A DNA stretch of 64,000 bases from Larus michahellis (Eukaryota > Chordata > Aves > Charadriiformes > Laridae), in NCBI RefSeq assembly GCF_964199755.1, contig NC_133896.1, positions 82,799,815 to 82,863,814 on the forward strand, given 5' to 3'. The notes below the pieces were generated by a model. It saw nothing but the letters and a program-made list of their open reading frames with translations. It was not told the DNA's origin and made no database searches. Every line of letters starts with the position of its first letter. Within the stretch, counting starts at the first letter, position 1. This document shows, in pieces, positions 58,001 through 64,000 of this stretch. The translations under genes and the position numbers were made by a program.

Positions 58001-61000
58001 GGCACTTTAAAATATATTATTTTGAGTAGGACTGACTGATGTAAAAGATGCAATTAATAAGTTAACCCAGGCCATCATAGATATTGATAAATTCCAATCA
58101 TAGCAAACCTTATTCTGCAGATTCCTGTAAGCCATACAGTCTTCACTGCATTGCCTAGCAAAGATGAACAGAAAAATGTGAACTGTCCTACACCTCCAAG
58201 TGTATGACCACTGTCAAAAACAAGTATATTTTTCCAGTGTGCACTGTCATTCAATCAGTTTTAATCAATCAGTTTTAATCACCTTAACCCAATTGTGGTG
58301 TATTTTCCTCTGACTTCTTTTCAGTTACTGTTGTTTATCTTTGTAGATGACTACTGATTGTCCGATAACAGAGTGGCTCAGTGCTCACTGCAATTGCAGG
58401 AAGAAAACGTGTCTATGGGTGGGTGTAAATACCCTTAGCACTATCACAGTACTATTACGTGCAGGAATCCTTGTCTGCCCCAGCAGTCTTAAGCCATTTT
58501 GGAACCGCTGTCACCAAAGGTAAATAATTTCAAGAAGGACACCTGCTTCTTTCCTGTGTTCCTGTTCTGTCTTCTCAAGGACGGTAGCAGAGCGATCAGT
58601 CTTCGAAGCCAAACCCAAGCTGAAATTCAGCCTTTGGCTTTCATGAAGAGGCGTGTGTTAAAAGAAGAAGCTGAGGAAACAAGTCTTGGTAACACTGATA
58701 TTGTGCCTAAGATGGTCCGTGCACTTTCACATGAGAAGCCCTGGTGGAAACTGGTAGCTCTGGCAAAGGAATCTCTATTCAATGCCTACATCAGCTTTGC
58801 GTGAGCACAGGTGAGAAAATGGTTGCTGTAAAACCTGAGACTTGTATTAACAGCTCCAATTAATAAAATTGTGTCAACTGTTCAGCTGTAGGCTGAAAAA
58901 ATCTCTCAGGAGAAAAAAAGAAAAAAGAATCCACTATTTTTCTTTTAAAGGAAATACAAACAATGATATTTGTTTCCCCAGCCTATGTATCTAAAGCAAA
59001 GAAACCCAAAGTAATTTATTTCAAATTACAATAAAGCATTGCAAGAAAAAGTACTTGTCTAAAATAGTAGGAGTAACAACAATACCCAGAGAGATAAAAG
59101 AGAGTTTATTATTCTGTGGGAGGCAAAACATTTCACAGGCCACAGTGAAGAGAAGGTCCTTTATCAGAAAACCTCAGACAATATGAACATTAGACAAATT
59201 GCAACATGCCAATATGCAACAAAGTGAAACACCATAAAAAGGCTTCATAAGCTAAACTTCAAATTAAACAGAAAATATCAGAGCAAATAAAGATTATCCA
59301 CTTTAGCGGCCTGTTGAATATCTTAACCTGAGAGAAGGGCCTGGTGGCAGATTAACTGCCTTTCCCAGGCGCGGGCAGCTGTGATGCCAAATATAACTCA
59401 TTTTTCTGTGGCATCATATGAACAAATGTGTAAATACAGGCATGGCAAAGGCATCAATGAATTACTTTTATTTTAGTGCATTTTGCAGATTAAATTGCAA
59501 ACCAAATGTGTAGCTGGGCTTTATAAATAGTCCCGTGACTACAGTTTGAGTGATGTAAGGCTAGCCCATTTGCGGGATGAGCTCTATACAAAGTAGGGTT
59601 TATCCGCCTTTCCCAGCTATATTATAACAAATGTTACCTGTATGAATAAACTTTGTCTTGCCTTAAAAGAAACCTATACTGTATGTTGCAAAAAAGGCTT
59701 CAACCAAGGTTGTTAGCCCTCTGGCATCAGAAATCTGCAATGTGTCTGTCTGGTACTTACAGTACACAGTACACACAGAGTAAGACAGTTGTTGAAATCC
59801 CACTATTAAATCCGTTAAAGGTAATTTGTGAACAATATGTAATAATTTAAAAATATATAAACAAGAAACTAGATGTTTGCATGTTCACAGATATTTTTTG
59901 GATATTACAGAGAAATTAAGATAATCCCTGATGTAGTAAAGCATGAAAAGCTATTTTCATTTGAACATTTGTATTCCTCAGACTATTGCCAAGGAAGGGG
60001 AGAGAAAAAGCCAAGCCATTTACAAAAGTGTCTGAAAGCAGCACTTGGGACAATTAACTATACTCTTTCTGAGTTATATGACTCCACTTTTCTGATAAAA
60101 CTTTACCATATAAAAAGACATTCAAAATGCACGTAGACTTTGTGTTTACCTTCAGCTGTGATGTTATTGCCTGGGCTCCCCCTCTCCTCAGGCGAGGTAC
60201 AGGCATCTCAGGAAGGTCCTTCTGCTGGCTCCGAAGTTGATGTTCAAGGCAGGTGGAATGAAGCTGGAGCCAGGTTCTTCTCAGAGGTGCACAGTGGCAG
60301 GAGCAGAGGCAACGGGCCAAGCTGCATGCAGAGAAACTCTGAGCAGATGGAAGGAAAAAATGCTTTCCCCGAGGGTGATGCAACAACAGATCAGTGGCCC
60401 AGAGGTGCCATGGGATAGCCATCCCCAGAGACCATCCAAAACTTCATGGCACAAGGCCATGAGCAGGAGCGCCAGTAGAGAAAAAGACCGTATTTACATG
60501 GTATAGGCATTTCAAAGATTTTCCCCGTTTATATTTGATGTTCATTTAGCTACAAAAAAAGTGAACCCCCAAATCACTGCCCCCCTTCTGGATGGCTTTG
60601 CTAGAAGGTGTCGGCACCTGCCGAGTGGACCACGCTGTACTTGCCCAGTGTGACACCCTCTTGCTGCGGTGGCTCTGCAAGGGCTCACTCCTCTGGCCAT
60701 GCTGGGGGAACTTATGGCCCTGCACAGGGGGGGGACTTGGGCCCAAAGCGCGCTGGCTGAGCTGCAGCAGGAGGGAAGGGCTTTATGCTTAGCTTAGTTA
60801 CTGAGTTACTGGGTAACACCGGCCAAGCCCAGGCCACCCTGTTGTGCCGCAGTTAAGCCAGACGTCATTTAGTGCTCAGGACACGGGTCTTTCCCCAGCG
60901 GAGAGAGGATATGGGATTCATCTGATAAGTGTTTGTCCAGATTTTTGAGATTGAGTATGCTAAAGCAAAGCAAGACAAGAAGTCCTAATGGAGTACGAGA

Positions 61001-63290
61001 CAAGGAAATCAGATATTCTCATGTTTAACCCTTTCCCCTGCATCTCTGCTTTCTTCTGTTGCACCTTGTTAGGCAGGGCAGAGCTGGCCATGTTTGGCCC
61101 TTCAGGTCAGCAGGGAAAGGGATATGAGCCATGATGCTGTAACGCAGCTGGAGAATGTGTCATTTATTTGGACCCTTTTGAACACAGTGTCCTGCTACGG
61201 AGCCTGCCCTGGCTGCAATTACACTGCTGCTCATCCCTCCTGTTTCAGGATACCCTCCACTGGACACAAGTGGTGGGAAGGGGACAGGACAAGACCTCAT
61301 CTAAGCAGGCAGGGGATGTGAGGAGAGAGCCAGCAGTGCATCCCACGCTTAGTGCACAGGACTTCCCAGATGAGCTTTACCATGGCGCAGACCTCAGTTA
61401 CTGGGTAAGTGTGGCCACACCATGACTTGACAGGAAGGACAGCAAGGGGAACCAGTGGGACCTAGAGCTAGAAACTTCCAGTAAAGTGAAGTAGAAAACA
61501 TGTGGCACGGTTATGCAATTGCCTCTGGTAATAACCCAGCCTTCACCTCACCGTGGGTACTGAGCCAAAGAGTGGGAGGCTGAAAAAAATGTGCAAGGTT
61601 AGCACTTTAGGAGCACGCACGTAGAGCCCTGTCAATACACGGTATGGTGATTTTTATTGCCTCCACCTCTGCCTGCCTCGTTCATATTTACCCTCCCTTC
61701 ACTCTCAAATAAGATTTTTTAAATCTTCCAGCTGTCAGGTTATATACACAGTGTGACGACACAGGGTCCGGGAGTCCTGCTGAAATCACGTTCTTAAGGG
61801 AGGTACTGGTTTTCACAGCAGGAACACTGGTGTGGCAGGAAGAGTGAGCGGAGGACTCCAGGGCAGGATCAAAAGGCATCAGGAGATCACTGTACTGAGC
61901 TTACAAAAGGATCAGAAAGGGGACGAGTGAGAATATTCCTTGAAGGAGCCTTGTAGGTCCTGCATTCAATGTAATGCCTTGCTTTTAAGACTTTCTTGAC
62001 CCTCAAAAGATGGCCCTTTAGGAGGTCGAGCAGAAAGAAACTTTTGCTGTTGAGCTACAGGAGTATCTGGCACAATGTTGCTTCTCCACTTGAAAAATTT
62101 TTGAGAAACCTTTTTATTGTAACTCTGAATAAAAAATTAAAATGTACATGAGTGATGTTCCTCAGGAAGGCCTTCTCTGATGCTGCGCATTTCACAGCCA
62201 GTGGTGACAGAGATGTGACCATGCTTCTATGTCACCTGTCTGATGAATCAGGTGGTGGGGGTCATTTGACTGCAGACATGGCCCTACCTCCCTAATAGCC
62301 CACCAGGTAGGTGGCAAATGAACTCAACAAATAAATGACTGGAGAGCAAGACTGAGTTCTTTCCTCAGAGCTTTTTGACACATCATCATTTCTTGATTGA
62401 AGGTTCCTCTGGCACATTTCTGGTCTTCTCTGATCAGTTAATTGGTTGGTCATCACACACAGAGAGGAAGGGTGGTGAGGACAAAACCTGAACATCAACA
62501 AGTATGTAACAAGATCTGGAAAATAAAAGAAGTCATACAGCTGTGGTCTTGCTGTGCCATTGTTTGACGGCTTGGCACTCTTACCTGTGACACTGCAGGG
62601 GTCACAGAGGATTTGAACCAAAAGGTGGAGCAGACAAATTCCCTAGACCAAGGACTTCTTTTTCTAATGAGAGTGCTGGGTAAGCAATGAAGGGGCCTAA
62701 GCAAGAGAATGCTGCTACACTGGAGCTTATCTTTCCGTGGAGGTCCATTTGTTTTTTCTCTAGATCTTGCATCCTGCTGCTCACATTGTGGATGAGACTC
62801 ATCATCCACAGTAAAAAAGCTTATGTTCAGTTTCCAGAACAAGTGCAGTCATTATAAGTCCTCTTCTTAACTGGGCCATGACATCAGTCTTTAGCAGATC
62901 CGTCAGTGTGAAGTCCCCATGAGCAGCAAAGCAATTCCCATGGCACAAATAAACCCTACAAAGAAGGATTTAACACAATAAGTTAAATTAGTAAGTGTGA
63001 CAGAGCATTTTAATCAAAGACATACTGATGAGATTACACTCTTTGTTACCTCATTTTTATTCATAAGAACCTGCATTTTAGAATAGCTTTTAATGTACTT
63101 CTAACAGAGCCATGCACAGAACCACAGGAGATCCAGAAGCTGAAGAGCAGACATGAGGGCACTGGCAGACAACCATAGTAAAGTTTTGATTTTCCCATTT
63201 CTCATGGTGTTTCTGACTCAGTCCAAGGACCTGCACAGCAGTTTCAGCAGATACTTTTATCTGTCTCCATTCTCTGGTCGATTTTTTAAA
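55100..63290. other. Upstream intergenic region
   Basis: About 8.2 kb with no recognisable gene. All open frames are short, and none resembles an A2M-family exon or a protein family I know. There is a T run near 57,940-57,951 and a short tandem duplication (aatcagttttaatc twice) near 58,254-58,281. Nothing else stands out. Confidence 0.6.
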
Positions 63291-63741
63291 TGGAGATGTG
63301 TACATCTCAATCCTATGAGGACAGGCTGAGAGAGTTGGGTTTGTTCAGTCTGGAGAAAAGAAGGCTCCGAGGAAACCTTATAGTGGCCTACCAGTATCTT
63401 ATGGGGGCCTACAAGAAAGCTGGTGAGGGACTTTTTAGGATGTCAGGGACTTTTTAGGACGTCAGGTAATGGTAGGACTAGAGGGAATAGATTAAAACTA
63501 GAGATGGGTCGATTCAGACTGGACGTTAGGAAGAAGTCCTTCACCATGAGGGTGGTGAGACACTGGAACAGGTTGCCCAGAGAGGTGGTGGAAGACCCAT
63601 CCCTGGAAGTTTCTAAGACCAGGCTGGATGGGGCTCTGAGCAACCTGATCTAGTGGGAGGTGTCCCTGCCCATGGCAGGGGCATTGGAACTAGATGATCT
63701 GTAAGGTCCCTTCCAACCCTAACAATTCTATGATTCTATGA
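63291..63741 (+). mobile_element. CR1 LINE 3' end, relatively well preserved
   Basis: Runs from cctatgaggacaggctgaga through a partial ORF2 C terminus (RVVRHWNRLPREVVEDPSLE) to ggtcccttccaaccc and the terminal attctatg repeats. This is the hallmark 5'-truncated avian CR1 structure. A local 19-bp near-tandem duplication (gggactttttaggatgtca, then gggactttttaggacgtca) lies at 63,427-63,464. It supports avian origin of the window. Confidence 0.92.
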
Positions 63742-64000
63742 ATACTGAGCGCTGTGAACCGGCATCTGTGCCTTCGAGGAGGCAGCAGTAGGGTAGCTGT
63801 GAGCACCTCTTGAAAATCAGTGAGCCTGATTTTCTCACACCTGGGGAAACAGAGTTTGCCTAGCTTGTACGTCTTGCCAAAATTGAAGTAGTTCTGACCT
63901 TCTGAGACCTAGTCCCCCAGTCTCTGGGACTGAATGATTAGGATTATCAGATTACAGAGGAAGAAATGATATTCAGTCTAATGGGTGTCCCTGTTTTGCT

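Noticed and set aside
58499..58804. 101-codon plus-strand ORF in the upstream intergenic region
   Set aside because: No recognisable domain, no supporting splice or promoter structure, and a length expected by chance in 8 kb.
1..64000. CRISPR arrays, tRNA or rRNA genes, bacterial-type operons
   Set aside because: No regularly spaced repeats, no RNA-gene signatures were recognised, and the gene structure is plainly vertebrate with introns.

Overview
The window is vertebrate nuclear DNA and almost certainly avian: introns are short, GT-AG splice sites are clean, and there are CR1 retrotransposon copies, one ending in the ATTCTATG-type octamer tail typical of bird CR1. It carries two alpha-2-macroglobulin (A2M) family protease-inhibitor genes arranged tail to tail.

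Layout. (1) 1-11,294, plus strand: the 3' part of an A2M paralog, fifteen well-supported exons matching vertebrate A2M exons 21-35 plus a weaker terminal exon. Its 5' half lies off the left edge. (2) 11,295-14,371: about 3 kb of convergent intergenic DNA. (3) 14,372-55,058, minus strand: a complete A2M gene. I could place all 36 coding exons (54,947 down to 14,491). They join in one continuous frame of 4,434 nt, a predicted 1,477-residue precursor with signal peptide, macroglobulin domains, a 39-residue bait region, an intact GCGEQ thioester and a receptor-binding domain. A TATA box and forkhead- and GATA-type motifs precede the start; an AATAAA follows the stop. Intron 27 holds a 690-bp solo LTR, and intron 1 holds two CR1 relics. 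(4) 55,059-64,000: upstream intergenic DNA with no recognisable gene, ending in a CR1 3' end.

The most unusual feature is a mosaic inverted repeat between the two genes. Two blocks (5,202-8,306 against 18,703-21,807, exactly 3,105 bp each; and 9,235-10,375 against 16,683-17,823, exactly 1,141 bp each) look about 99.8-99.9% identical, introns included. The segment between them, which holds one exon of the receptor-binding domain, has diverged and differs in exon length. Further out, exons 21 and 24 (24 encodes the thioester) are again about 98-99% identical, while the intervening exons are only about 70-93% identical. This fits repeated, patchy gene conversion between inverted paralogs, with the converted blocks markedly GC- and CpG-rich, rather than a single recent duplication.

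Both products should be secreted pan-protease inhibitors: a protease cuts the bait, the thioester is activated, and the receptor-binding domain is exposed for clearance. Conversion has kept the thioester and C-terminal modules of the two paralogs the same while leaving one receptor-domain exon and the terminal exon different.
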